A DNA stretch of 64,000 nucleotides from Agapanthus africanus (lineage: Eukaryota > Streptophyta > Magnoliopsida > Asparagales > Amaryllidaceae). The notes beneath the pieces were generated by a model, which saw only the letters and a program-made list of their open reading frames with translations, did not search any database and was not told the DNA's origin. The stretch covers positions 165,139,911 to 165,203,910 of the forward strand of contig JASDDO010000014.1 of the NCBI GenBank assembly GCA_030015575.1, given 5' to 3'. Within the stretch, counting starts at the first letter, position 1; each line of letters begins with the position of its first letter. Made by a program: the position numbers and the translations under genes. This document shows positions 9,360-18,281 of this stretch, one piece after another.

Positions 9360-9490
9360 ATGTAGCAGACTTCATCAGATTCCCCCTCGCTTGAGGGGTT
9401 TTTTGATTGTGGGGACGCTCTTCCTTGCAGGCGTAAGCCCCTGCAATTAATTACGCTACCGCATTGCGGTAACAACTTTCTCCTTCTCCA
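9360..9490 (-). promoter_or_regulatory. Conserved structured block at the LTR 3' end (U5-like)
   Basis: T1 and T2 LTRs are largely unalignable by eye, but this block is recognisable in both (T2 about 44810-44935). It contains a CCCCTC/GAGGGG stem (9387-9398 in T1), a pyrimidine/purine tract reading TGTGGGGAC, a CTTGCAGG/CCCCTGCA stem and a GCATTGCGGTAAC palindrome-like stem. Its position just upstream of the PBS suggests an RNA element for packaging, dimerisation or priming, but that is inference. Confidence 0.5.
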
Positions 9491-9779
9491 GAGTTTCACT
9501 TCGTGTCGTGGGTGTTTATTTTGTTTGTGGTTGCCCGTGAATTGTATACGGAGACTGAGTAATGTCGTCGCCCGTAGGACGTGGATTAGTCCAAATCCGT
9601 ATTTACTTAGATTTGGGTTTGGTGTTTTTTTTTTAGTTTAAGGATGCATTAGTCGCGTTGCGGCTAAGATCAACTTAAACGTTCGTCAAGGGTACGTTAG
9701 TCCTGTTTTGGACTAAGATCGACTTGAACGGGATCGTTTAGATCCGGAAAAGGAGCAATTGGCTCTATCATTCCAGTTT

Positions 9780-9930
9780 AGGGACGTGGTGGTCCATCGC
9801 CAGTTTATGGACATTTCGGTCCGATATTAGTTTAGGGACGTTTCGGTCCATCATTAGTTTAAGGACGTCTCGGTCCAATATTAGTTTAAGGACGTCTTGG
9901 TCCACGAGTTTAAGGACCCCGCAGTCCATA
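9780..9930. repeat. Tandem ~30-35-bp repeats built on GGAC-N6-GTCC dyads
   Basis: Five or six units, each with the core TTTAGGGACG...GGTCCA. Every unit is itself an inverted repeat: GGACGTGGTGGTCC, GGACATTTCGGTCC, GGACGTTTCGGTCC, GGACGTCTCGGTCC, and finally GGACCCCGCAGTCC. The four-base stems are constant while the six-base loops vary. Confidence 0.85.
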
Positions 9931-10149
9931 TGGGTGTGTGGTCGTTGGGACCCGTCATCTCTTTGACGTCGTTGAGAAATTACAACGATGGATATCAAAG
10001 GAGTTCGGAGATGTACCCTTGAACCGGATGTGAATTGGTTTAGGAGAGCCGTTTTGCTCAGTTAATTTAGTTTAAGGACTTATGGCCACGATTGGGCTAA
10101 GTCCAGTTAAAAATGTCCAATATTTTATTTGCATTTGTTTTTATTTTTT

Positions 10150-10335
10150 ATTTGGGCTTTGCCCAGAAAAGATGCAGAGCATCAATTTGTTTTGGGCTCT
10201 GCCCTTTATAAATGATGCAGAGCATCAATTTCATTTGGGCTCTCCCTTTTATTGCTCTGCAATTTATTTTGGCCTGTTAGGTCTTTTTGATTTGGGCCTG
10301 GCCCTTTAAGCAGTGCATTGCATTTATGCAAAGCA
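10150..10335. repeat. Run of quasi-palindromic words in the T1 LTR
   Basis: Consecutive short imperfect palindromes follow one another with little spacer: GGGCTTTGCCC, GATGCAGAGCATC, GGGCTCTGCCC, GATGCAGAGCATC again, TTGCTCTGCAA, GGGCCTGGCCC, GCAGTGCATTGC and TGCAAAGCA. No coding frame runs through it. Confidence 0.85.
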
Positions 10336-10670
10336 TTAAGAATCTTCAAGAAACAGAAGTGCAGAACACTTTTTAATCCTTTGATCTAAAGAAAAAACAA
10401 GTTTTTTCTTCTTTTCTTGTTTTTCCTTATTTCAGAGAACCAAGGGTTCATAACAAGTGCAAGGCACTACCTTTTTTTATTTTATTTACTTATTTATTTA
10501 TTTATTGAAGTTCCATGATCTTGTTCTTAGATCAATGATCTGTTCCCAAGAGAATTTTCTCTTTTAAAGGTTTTACCTTTTTTTTTGTGTTCTTCAAGAA
10601 TTCTGAGCAGTTCTCTTTCTTCCCTTTCTTTTTTTCCAGATGATCCTTCTTTTGAAATGAGGTCTGGGGT

Positions 10671-10680
10671 CCTTTTTATA
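10671..10680 (-). promoter_or_regulatory. T1 LTR TATA box
   Basis: Minus-strand TATAAAAAGG within ACTATAAAAAGGACCCC. It lies about 180 bases downstream of the G-box array and about 1.46 kb before the LTR 3' end. The predicted start site is about 30 bases further, near 10640. Confidence 0.65.
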
Positions 10681-10857
10681 GTGCTCATAAATTAGTTAAA
10701 TTTGTTAAAGAGATTTTTTTCTGAGTGATTTGGGGAATTTTCCCCACCGTTGGATTTTTGATCCAAGGCCCCTGTTTTACTGAAGAAGATTTTCTTGTTT
10801 TACTCAAGAACAGAAAGGATTTCTTTAAATCTTTATTCTGTTTTTTGCGCAACTCCC

Positions 10858-11365
10858 CAGTGCGTGACACGTGTCGCGCAACGCAGCGCTTGCGCATCTG
10901 TGCTTGCGCAGTTGCGCAGACACGTGTCGCGCAGTGCGGCACTTGCGCAGCAGCGTTTTCGCAACTGCGCACACGTGTCGCGCAGCGCCGCGCTTGCGCA
11001 GCACCGTTTGCACAACTGCGCAGGTACGTGTCTCGGTGTGCGGCACTTGCGCAATTGTGCTTGCTCAACTGCGCAGACACGTGTCGCGCAGCGCAGCGCT
11101 TGCGCAGCAGCGCTTGCGCAACTGCACAGACACTTGCGCAGCACCGTTTGAGCAACTGCGCAGGTACGTGTCTCGGTGTGCGGCGCTTGCGCAATTGTGC
11201 TTGCTCAACTGCGCAGACACGTGTCGCGCGGCGCAGCGCTTGCGCAGCAACGTTTGCGCAACTGCGCAGACATGTGTTGCGCAGACATGTGTCGCGCAGC
11301 GCAGCGCTTGCGCAACTGTGCTTGCGCAGTTGCGTTTGCGCAACTGCGCAGACACGTGTCGCGCA
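10858..11365. repeat. GC-rich G-box (CACGTG) tandem array in the T1 LTR
   Basis: About ten diverged units of roughly 50 bases, alternating TTGCGCA/TGCGCAA palindromes with GACACGTGTCGCGC. Perfect CACGTG occurs near 10868, 10920, 10972, 11078, 11219 and 11352; variants TACGTG and CATGTG fill the other units. CACGTG is the plant G-box bound by bHLH and bZIP factors. The array lies upstream of the LTR TATA box on the minus strand. The long open frames here are by-products of the repeat and are not genes. Confidence 0.9.
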
Positions 11366-11591
11366 ATGCAGCGCTTGCGTAATCTGAACGTTGCATACTT
11401 TTTATTTTTTAAGAGAGTCTTGCTCTGATTGGACACACTGCCTCGGGCGTTGCGTTGACGTATCAACTTCTGACACGCGGCGCGTTGCGCGCAATGCTCG
11501 GAATTTGAAGCGTTGCTTCCAAAATTTGAATTTTCAAAATTCAAACAGAGCCTTGCTCTGATTGGGGGAACAATGGCGTATAGCACCCCCA

Positions 11592-12380
11592 AAACTAGTT
11601 CATCCGAATACTTATAGAATTATTGTATCTCTTATACTAGCATATAGTGCCATATTAGAACGCTTAATATATTAATATACTTAGTTTATAACTCGTAGCA
11701 CATATACCTAGTCTATAATGTTATGTTAGAATACGTATATACTTAACCCGTATACTTAGTTCGTAAGTCGTATACTTAGTTTGTAAGATATATACTTAAT
11801 TTATAATTCATAACTAGTAGGCTACACACACATATATATGTATGTATGTATATATGTATGTATCTATGATTATTGTTATGTGTTGTACGTGACTAGATGT
11901 TCATAGTTTATAAGCTAATTGTGTTTGTGTACGCGACTAGAGGTCCGTACTGATATTGATTGGATGATTGGTTGACATCGTACGATGGAGATTTCGTACA
12001 AGACGTGATGAGAATAGATTGCCGAATGTGGCCGATATTTATTTGACTCGTGGAGTCATGCTATAAATCCCGATTGGGATATTATGATTTTCTATATTAT
12101 ACTCATTTTAAACTAACGATTCGTTTTCTATTTTAAACCCTAACGTTGAGGATGTGCTGCTAATTTCAAATGAATAACTATTTTAAAAAACATCGCAGCC
12201 TCCTTCTTTCCAAACAATATTTCGTTTTATTTTAAACGACATAATTGTAATTATTTATAAGTATTATTCCTATTACAATGCTTGTTTACATTATATTTAT
12301 GCTACTCGTTATACGTTCACACTTCGATTATTTTATTAAGTTACGCTGCGTTTATATTATTCGTTCTTAGATACTTCGTA
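11592..12380. other. AT-rich intergenic DNA with decayed LTR-like sequence
   Basis: No gene is seen. 11640-11830 has degenerate repeats of a CGTATACTTAGTT-like unit, and 11826-11870 a TATG/TGTA microsatellite. 11890-12180 has the flavour of an old gypsy LTR (GTACGATGGAGATTTCGTAC and a CTATAAATCCCGATTGGG tract), but no boundaries are visible. Confidence 0.5.
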
Positions 12381-12562
12381 CACTACAAGAAAAAGGACTT
12401 ATTTTGTCGGGTTGTTTATTCCGTCGGCTAGAAGCCGTTCGAATAAATGTACAACCCGACGAAATATCGCTTAAATAAGCCAAATGGGGGTCCTAGAATT
12501 TTTAATAATTTTATTAAGTTATTTCGTCGGCTATAACCCGATGAAATAACTTAATAAATATA
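12381..12562 (+). repeat. CACTA terminal and subterminal repeats
   Basis: The terminus CACTACAAGAAAAA is followed by at least four copies, in both orientations, of a CGTCGGGTTG / AACCCGACGAAAT motif (12405-12470 and 12523-12548). CACTA subterminal repeats are binding sites for the TNPA-type regulatory protein in En/Spm; that role is inferred from the family. Confidence 0.8.
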
Positions 12563-12589
12563 GCAGCCCAGAGCCCGATCTCTCTTCTT

Positions 12590-12867
12590 ATTTTCCCCTA
12601 CATCCAAGCCAAAATACCCTAAACCCACCGCACCTCTCCTCTACTCCGATCGACCCCCCAGCTACCGGTAACCGGACCCGCCGCTCCTCCTCTCCTCCGA
12701 AGGTAAGCTCCTCTCTCTCTGCCACTCTCTCGCTCTCACTCTCACTCACAATCTCTCTCTCCCCCTCTCTCTCAGGCAGCGTTCGCCGTTCAAGATCATC
12801 GCCAATGAAGAGCCGCCGTCGAAGCTTCCCTGTTCGAGCCCGACCCCTTCGACAATAGGTAAGTAAA
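12590..12867 (+). promoter_or_regulatory. CACTA promoter/5' leader with intron borders
   Basis: A GC- and CT-rich segment unlike its AT-rich surroundings. A first intron fits from CTCCGAAG|GTAAGC (~12702) to CTCTCTCTCAG|GCAGCG (~12775). A second donor, CAATAG|GTAAGT, lies at ~12858. The acceptor before the transposase start is probably the GATGTCAG at 14224-14231. Splicing is inferred from consensus borders only. Confidence 0.55.
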
Positions 12868-12929
12868 ATTTGTTTAATTTTAAATTTCTTGTTTAATTTT
12901 TAATTTTTTTTAAATTGGGTAAAATTTTG

Positions 12930-13110
12930 TTGATGTTGTTGTTGTTGATGTCGATGTTGTCGATATTGTTATTGTTGATGTTGATGTTGTTGTTGTTGGG
13001 GGTTAGGTTTAAGGTTTTAATGTTTGGGTTAGGGTTTAGTGTTAGTGTTAGGGTTAGGGTTTGGGTTGGGGCTTAGGGTTAGTGTTAGGGTTACGGTTAG
13101 GGTAATTTAG
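12930..13110. repeat. GATGTT/TTG microsatellite followed by telomere-like repeats
   Basis: 12930-12997 is an irregular (TTG)/(GATGTT) run. 12998-13110 is dominated by GGGTTAG and GGGTTTAG words (AGGGTTAGGGTTTGGG and similar), a degenerate plant telomere-type repeat (TTTAGGG) inside the transposon intron. Confidence 0.8.
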
Positions 13111-13424
13111 CTAATTTTTGTAGGTAGTTTACTGAAAATCAACAATATTTAAGGGTATTTAAGTGAAATTGCAACACTAGTTGAGGGTATTTTATTTAAA
13201 TTTATAATAATTTAGTTAATTTAAGAAGATAAATTGTTTCTTTAAATTTATTAAGGTAGTTTAGTGAAAAACCAACAATAGTTAAGGATATTTTAGTGAA
13301 AATTAGTAAAATTGAAGAAATAGATTGCTTAGGAAAAAATTTAATGTAGTTTAGTGAAAAAACAACAATAGCAAACGGTTGTTTAGGGAGAAATATTTTA
13401 GGTATTTTATAGTAATTTAGTAAA

Positions 13425-13520
13425 TGTGTCTGTGTGTTTATGCGTACGTGTGTGTATGCTTGTGTGTGAGTGTGTGTGTATGCTTGTGTGTGTATGTGTG
13501 TATGTGTATATATGTGCATG
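13425..13520. repeat. GT-rich microsatellite
   Basis: An impure (TG)n run with interspersed TATG and CTTG. The small open frame on its complement is low-complexity and not a gene. Confidence 0.85.
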
Positions 13521-13724
13521 CGAATAAGTTTCTCAACTATATCAAGTGTGAATTGAACCTTGAAAATCAAAACAAAACAAAAATCTTATAATATGTACTA
13601 AGTGTACGATTCTCGATGATAACATGAAAATTACTTATTATCACCGAGGATCTTATATTCAAAAAATCGAAATGCACCTTAGAACCCGTCTGTCTAACAG
13701 TTATATACGCAACGATCTCCATCG

Positions 13725-13804
13725 TGACATAAAACTATATGATGGTTGTCAAAACTAAGTGTTTAATCGTTTGTTTCTGCAACCGTCATGTAGTTTATGT
13801 GACG
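13725..13804. repeat. Hairpin: ~26-bp inverted repeat
   Basis: GTGACATAAAACTATATGAT at the left pairs with the complement of ATGTAGTTTATGTGACGG at the right. The arms extend through GGTTG/CAACC and are separated by about 33 bases. A shorter dyad (TCGATGATAA / TTATCACCGA) lies just upstream at ~13614-13650. It may be a small MITE or a secondary structure in the CACTA intron. Confidence 0.65.
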
Positions 13805-14243
13805 GGAGAATTGGTCATACTATAACCGATAGTTTTATCCGGTGCGGACAAATTAAGAATTTATAACGCAAACACACCATGTAATTATGTTTTCATTCGT
13901 TTTGAGATTAGTTTCGTCAGTATCTTTTCGTTGGTTCTCCGTGTACAAATATAGAGGGGCTGATCATTAATTTCATTGTTGATATTCAGCATTGAAATGA
14001 TTATCATCCCTTCTATTGCAGTGCACTCGGAGAGCAGCGAGGAGGTGCTGTCGAAATTTTCTTGAAACAAATAAAAGCACAAACGCAGGGGTGTATGCAT
14101 TATAAATTCTTAATAGGATAGAAGCCTTACCCCCGACAGCCGATGTGATGTATTGATAGATCAAACTGAAACATTAAACCTTAATTAAAGAAATGAAATA
14201 AATGGCTGATTACGTAATACACGATGTCAGATATCAAAGAGTA

Positions 14244-15234
14244 ATGGATAGGAGTTGGATGCAAGTGTCCAAATTTAGTGATGAGTACAAGGCCGGCGTC
14301 GAAGAGTTTATGGAATTTGCATTGAGGGACCGATCTCCTGAAGAATTGATTTTGTGTTTGTGTAAAAAGTGTCATAACGGCTACGACCTTCGTCGAGATA
14401 TAGTGTATGAACATCTACTGAAAAATAAGATATCTTCTGGGTATACATAATGGACGTACCATGGAGAAGCGAGAACGTTAGGCAACATGTCTACGAGTTG
14501 TTGGATTAGGCCAAATGATCCTCATCTTACGAATATTAGGGACATCGGTTTGAATAGTATATTGGACGAGCTCCGAACCGGCATGCATCCTGATCATGAC
14601 ATAGTTCTTGAACCTAATGTAGGAGAGGAAGATATCTGTAGTCTCCCTGATGCAGAATCACCAAAATATATGAAGTATATGGATGATGCAAATGTACCCC
14701 TTTTCGAAGGCGCAAACATTTTTAAGTTGGGATGGATTGTCAAAAAATTTCATCTTAAATGCCAGAATAATTGGACTATCTTTCGATCAGTTTCTTGAGG
14801 TGGAAAGGGAGACTTACCCTAAAGTGCTACTGCCGGAAAATTTCACAGAGATGAAGAAGATCTTGAATGATACGGGTTTCATTTATGAGAAAATCGACTC
14901 GTGTCAGAATGATTGCATGCTATACAGGACAAAGGAGGATAAGAAATTGGATAACTGTAGAACTTGTAACTTAACTAGGTGGATCGTCCCTCGAAGGGAT
15001 AACGGTGAAGATGAGATTACACCTTATGCTCCTAGATGGATTCCAGCAAAAGTTTTGCGATACTTCTCAATCAAACAAAAACTTTGGCATTTATTTTTAT
15101 CAACCAAAACTACCGATAGTATGTCATGGCATGCTAATGGCCGCACTAAGGACGGCGTCCTGCAGCATCCAGCCGATGGTGAAGAGTGGAAACACTTTGA
15201 TATCTTTTATAAAGATTTTGCTGCGGATTCCCGT
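14244..15234 (+). pseudogene. TNP2-type CACTA transposase, broken and truncated
   Basis: The start MDRSWMQVSKFSDEYKAGVE matches the N-terminal transposase-associated domain of plant CACTA transposases, including its CLCKKC cysteine motif. A TAA at 14448-14450 interrupts the usual Tyr-Thr-x-Trp-x-x-HGE stretch (YT, stop, WTYHGEA). The frame changes once near 14780, between LKCQNNW and FDQFLEVERETYP. The second part reads DSCQNDCMLYRTKEDKKLDN, CRTCNLTRW and then the conserved LRYFSIKQKLWHLF, SMSWHANGRT, GVLQHPADGEEWKHFD and FAADSR blocks of the TNP2 transposase family. It stops at 15234, just where the conserved RNVRLGL-type motif should follow. The product would bind and cut CACTA ends; this copy is inactive. 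Confidence 0.88.
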
Positions 15235-16840
15235 TGTTAGTTAATTGTGCCCACTCTACAATGAAAGTAGAGAGGCGAAATGCAAAAAAAATCAAATTTT
15301 GAGAAAGCATAATCAACAAAACCCTAAGGATCAAACCATAATCTTAAACTAGAAACTACAAGGAGTTTAATTACTATGATAAGAGATTTATACCTATGAG
15401 ATCGAGTCCTTCGGTCTTCTAAACTCTTCCTTCTTTTACTCCTTGAGGTCCTAGATCAAACTTACTTGGAAGCCTTCTCGATCCTAGATGATCCACTCGA
15501 AGGAATATGGTTCAAGCTTGCACTTTAAAAATGAAGTAACTAAACAAACTAGTTTGCTAGTCTAGCTCATTTAGGAGATGTAGAGTTTGTTAATGGTGTT
15601 CATCTATCTCTAATCCCTATGATTCTCAACACATGAAAGGGATTAGGGTTTGAAGAAGAAGGAGATGAGGAGAGAGAATACAATGGTGAGGATGAGAGGA
15701 AAAATGGCTTGAAAAAGATATATCAACCATTTTCATTTTTTTCAAATAAAAATAAGTAGCCATGCTTGAATAGTTTAGCCAAATGAATTAAAATAATTCA
15801 AGGCCATACCTCTCACCATATTTATGTCACCTCACCTATACACCTCATTTCCTAATTTCTATTAAATAGAAAATGCAAAATGAGGTGTTCTTCTTCTAGA
15901 AGCCTTTCTTATATAAATACAAAAATACAAACCGTATATACATACCCGTATTCGTACAAAAAATGCGAATACCAAGAGATAGATAAATCCAATAACATGA
16001 TACTAGAATTAAATCAATACATGATTTAATAAACTGGCTTAATCCTAAGCTCTCTAGTTTCACAAACCGTCCGATTAAATTTCGCGCAACTAGTACACAT
16101 ATTTAATCGGAACTCTGCATATATAAATATACGGCCTCTACATCGTTTTGCCTGAATCAGGAAAACCCTCTGTGTGGGACTCTAAAGACTAGACAGTATA
16201 CTAGCAGTGGGTTTAACCACAATCACGTCAGCAACACTATTTGTACGTAACGGCTACCCAGGTACCTGTTGAATAGAAGGCTGATGAGTAAATTCATCTG
16301 AACCCTTACCGAGTCTATCCGTGACAATCTCCGTACATTCCGGTCTCTTTGTCTAAGAGTATCGCATACCGGATCAAAGGGGTGGTGAACGTCAGACCCG
16401 TAATAACCCGATAAGTCGTGTCGATGTGGCTCAGGATCGATCTGAGAAACTAATGATCTAACCATCAGTAAATCACATCGGCCTTGGCCAAGGTCTTGTG
16501 GTTCTGGCCAACCTGACACGGTGCGATATCGACTCCTAATACCGAGAGAGACGAATCCCTGACAATCACTCACTGCCTCCATATGGCTCGGGACTGTACC
16601 CAACCAAAACCATTTTGCACAACTCAGTAGAGCCGTGGTAGGGTAGTGATCTAAGTACAATGGGAACTCATACGAGACAAATGAAGATCTCAGGTCTAAA
16701 GACTAACCTGTACTCATGTCATCTGAGAATCACTATCTGATTATAGGTATAATACCGTCTAGAAGTTCTTGGCGAGTCCGCCCAGTATACTCACCCCCAG
16801 TGAGCACCTGTATACAATCTTAGGTGAACACACCAATGGC
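15235..16840 (-). repeat. Copia-B LTR, left part (interrupted by N1)
   Basis: It starts TGTTAGTTAATTG inside the CACTA transposase. From ~16150 it is clearly similar to the Copia-A LTR (19350-20040): shared blocks GGGACTCTAAAGACT, CTTGGCCAAGG, CATATGGCTCGGGACTGTACC and GAGCACCTGTATACA. It is therefore a second, older family member in the same orientation. It breaks at ATGGC (16836-16840), where N1 entered, and resumes at 41662. The 145-residue minus frame at 16223-16660 is an LTR artefact. Confidence 0.75.
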
Positions 16841-17656
16841 TGATTGGTGTGAAAAATTGAGTCTTTGTGTTTTCTAGTTATCGCAATCAATAACGGTGTC
16901 GCAATAGCTAGCCGATACTGAGTACGGGTCGTCCACAGGGAAATGGTAAACTATCTTTCTTGTTTTAGACGAGTTAATAAAGGAAAGGTTGGATTTTTAT
17001 CGTTTTATACTAAAGAGATTTGAAAATTTTATAAGAGAAAGGCTTGGAAGGTTTTTCAGATTTAGTAGTTAAAGGATGGAGTTTTAAAAATAATTTTTTT
17101 TATATTTTAATTATTTAACACTAGAGAAATAGCGATGAATGTGGATTAGGGTACTTGGAGGGATTAGGGTTTCTCTCTACTGACCCTTGTCCTTCCATTG
17201 ATCCCTATTGATCTCAAGCCCTCAACAAAGAAAGTATTAACGAATCTCAAATCGAGGTCGTAACTATCATGAATTGGTGGCACACCCGAATAAGAGGATT
17301 AAGACTCCATTTGCTAAAATTTATAAAAATTAAAACATAAGAAGAAGATAAGGGATTTTTTTTCATCCGTTATACTACCCTATCATACAAATCCTAACAA
17401 GCAAGAATTTACTCGCTTATTGGGAAAAACGACGAAAGGTAGAAAAATAAAGAAACCTTAAGAAAAATAAAATTGCGGAAAATAAATGCAGAAAGTAATG
17501 AGACAAAATTAAAAGAGAAAACCACCTTTTATTGAAAATTTTGCATTACAGACTTTGATTTGCTAAAAAGATAAAAGAACCAAAAACCCTAGATTGCTCG
17601 ATTTATAGATCGATAGATTGCTCGATAGGTCAATAGATTAATAGATTGCTGCTCAG

Positions 17657-17667
17657 TCCTTTATATA
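17657..17667 (-). promoter_or_regulatory. N1 3' LTR TATA box
   Basis: Minus-strand TATATAAAGGA. The same box is at 41002-41012 in the 5' LTR and 49327-49337 in the solo LTR. In the 5' LTR it would drive the element RNA. Confidence 0.65.
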
Positions 17668-17759
17668 GGCTCTGGAATTTGAAACTCTAGACGTCATCTC
17701 TAAGTATATGAAAATAAGATCATGCCCCTGAAATTGCACATTGAACGACCACTAATTGA

Positions 17760-17807
17760 CCGCGGTTCCGCCGCCATAAGCCTCATTCCACCGCGGTTCT
17801 TCCGCCT
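17760..17807. promoter_or_regulatory. Paired GCGGTTCCGC dyads, 30-bp spacing (N1 3' LTR)
   Basis: CGCGGTTCCGCCGCC at 17761 and CCGCGGTTCTTCCGCC at 17791 are GC-rich dyads in AT-rich LTR DNA, 100-150 bases upstream of the minus-strand TATA box. Pairs at the same spacing occur at 32588/32618 and 49430/49460. Confidence 0.7.
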
Positions 17808-18281
17808 TTTGATGGAATTACGTCTCCAGAATTTTTATGCGTTCTTCTCGTGATCTTAAGAGATTTTTCTGATGAATATAATTTGAAAATATTTTTTTCT
17901 CTCTGCTGTTGCGAGAATCTTCAATTTGCTTCTAAAATTAGCAGATTTGGTTTGCTAACTCGATTTGATATGGATCTCCTGCTTTCATTGTAGCCCTGAA
18001 CTGATTTGTTATTTTAATACCTACACAATATCTCAAATCAAATCATTAGTGGCATTTATCTTATTTGAGATAATATTCCAACCAATTATAATTAAATTAC
18101 TTAATGGATATGATAAGATATGGTATGCATATCTTAATAATAATGGTTAAGAATCACATGGATATTTTATTTAAATATTATATGCATATATTAACCCCAA
18201 TTATAATAATTATACGTTAAGAAACATATGACAAAATCTTTTTACAAATAAACCCGCATATGTTCTTAAATTATAAATAGC

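Larger units (their letters stand above)
1..11591 (-). mobile_element. T1: Tat-lineage Ty3/gypsy LTR retrotransposon, 3' end outside window
   Basis: A retrotransposon read on the minus strand in the order 5' LTR (9211-11591), primer-binding site (9187-9205), gag (6563-9091), protease region (3590-6562), reverse transcriptase (2283-3650), RNase H (1329-2282) and integrase (1-1328). Integrase after RNase H marks Ty3/gypsy. A second, plant-type RNase H module with motifs YFDGAS, NNEAEYEALIAGL and GDSQLV is the hallmark of the Tat lineage. The frame is broken by a few point stops (TAG 6563, TGA 2283, TAA 2037, TGA 1824, TAA 1329) and one frame change near 3640, so this copy is not autonomous as it stands. 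The 3' LTR and target duplication lie off the left edge, so its age cannot be estimated from LTR divergence. Confidence 0.93.
9211..11591 (-). repeat. T1 5' LTR (about 2.38 kb)
   Basis: Read on the minus strand it starts TGGGGGTGCTA at 11591 and ends GAGGGGAACA at 9211, giving TG...CA termini, and is followed by the PBS. Its length matches the T2 LTR (42712-45079). In minus-strand order it contains a GC-rich G-box array (10858-11365), a TATA box (10671-10680), runs of quasi-palindromic words (10150-10335), a GGAC-N6-GTCC array (9780-9930) and a block near the PBS that T2 also has (9360-9490). The outer boundary rests on the TG terminus and the length match, because the second LTR is outside the window. 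Confidence 0.75.
12381..15234 (+). mobile_element. CACTA (En/Spm) transposon, 5' part, truncated by a copia LTR
   Basis: It begins CACTACAAGAAAAA at 12381 after a possible 3-bp target site GTA. Next come inverted subterminal repeats, a GC-rich promoter and leader with CT-rich intron borders, long introns, and a TNP2-type transposase from 14244. At 15234 the transposase sequence stops abruptly inside a conserved region and LTR sequence begins with TGTTAG. No opposite CACTA terminus was found in the window, so the rest was lost or displaced. CACTA elements move by cut and paste; this copy cannot, because the transposase is broken. Confidence 0.85.
16841..18281 (-). repeat. N1 3' LTR, part 1
   Basis: On the plus strand it begins TGATTGGTGTGAAAAATTG, the same terminus as at 32892, 48856 and 63526. 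It is followed by the conserved CAATAGCTAGCCGATACTGA and GGTCGTCCACAGGGAAATG blocks. It is cut at 18281 by Copia-A and finishes at 28281-28346; the total is about 1.5 kb. Confidence 0.88.

Noticed and set aside
9780..9930. Regularly spaced repeats resembling a CRISPR array
   Set aside because: The sequence is plant LTR DNA, the repeats are short dyads with similar spacers, and no cas genes are present.
10685..11592. Several overlapping Cys/Ala/Arg-rich open frames on both strands
   Set aside because: They arise from the GC-rich G-box tandem repeat, are open in several frames at once, and show repeat periodicity rather than a protein family.
16223..16660. 145-residue minus frame
   Set aside because: It lies inside a copia LTR, lacks any domain, and its counterpart in the Copia-A LTR is not conserved as protein.
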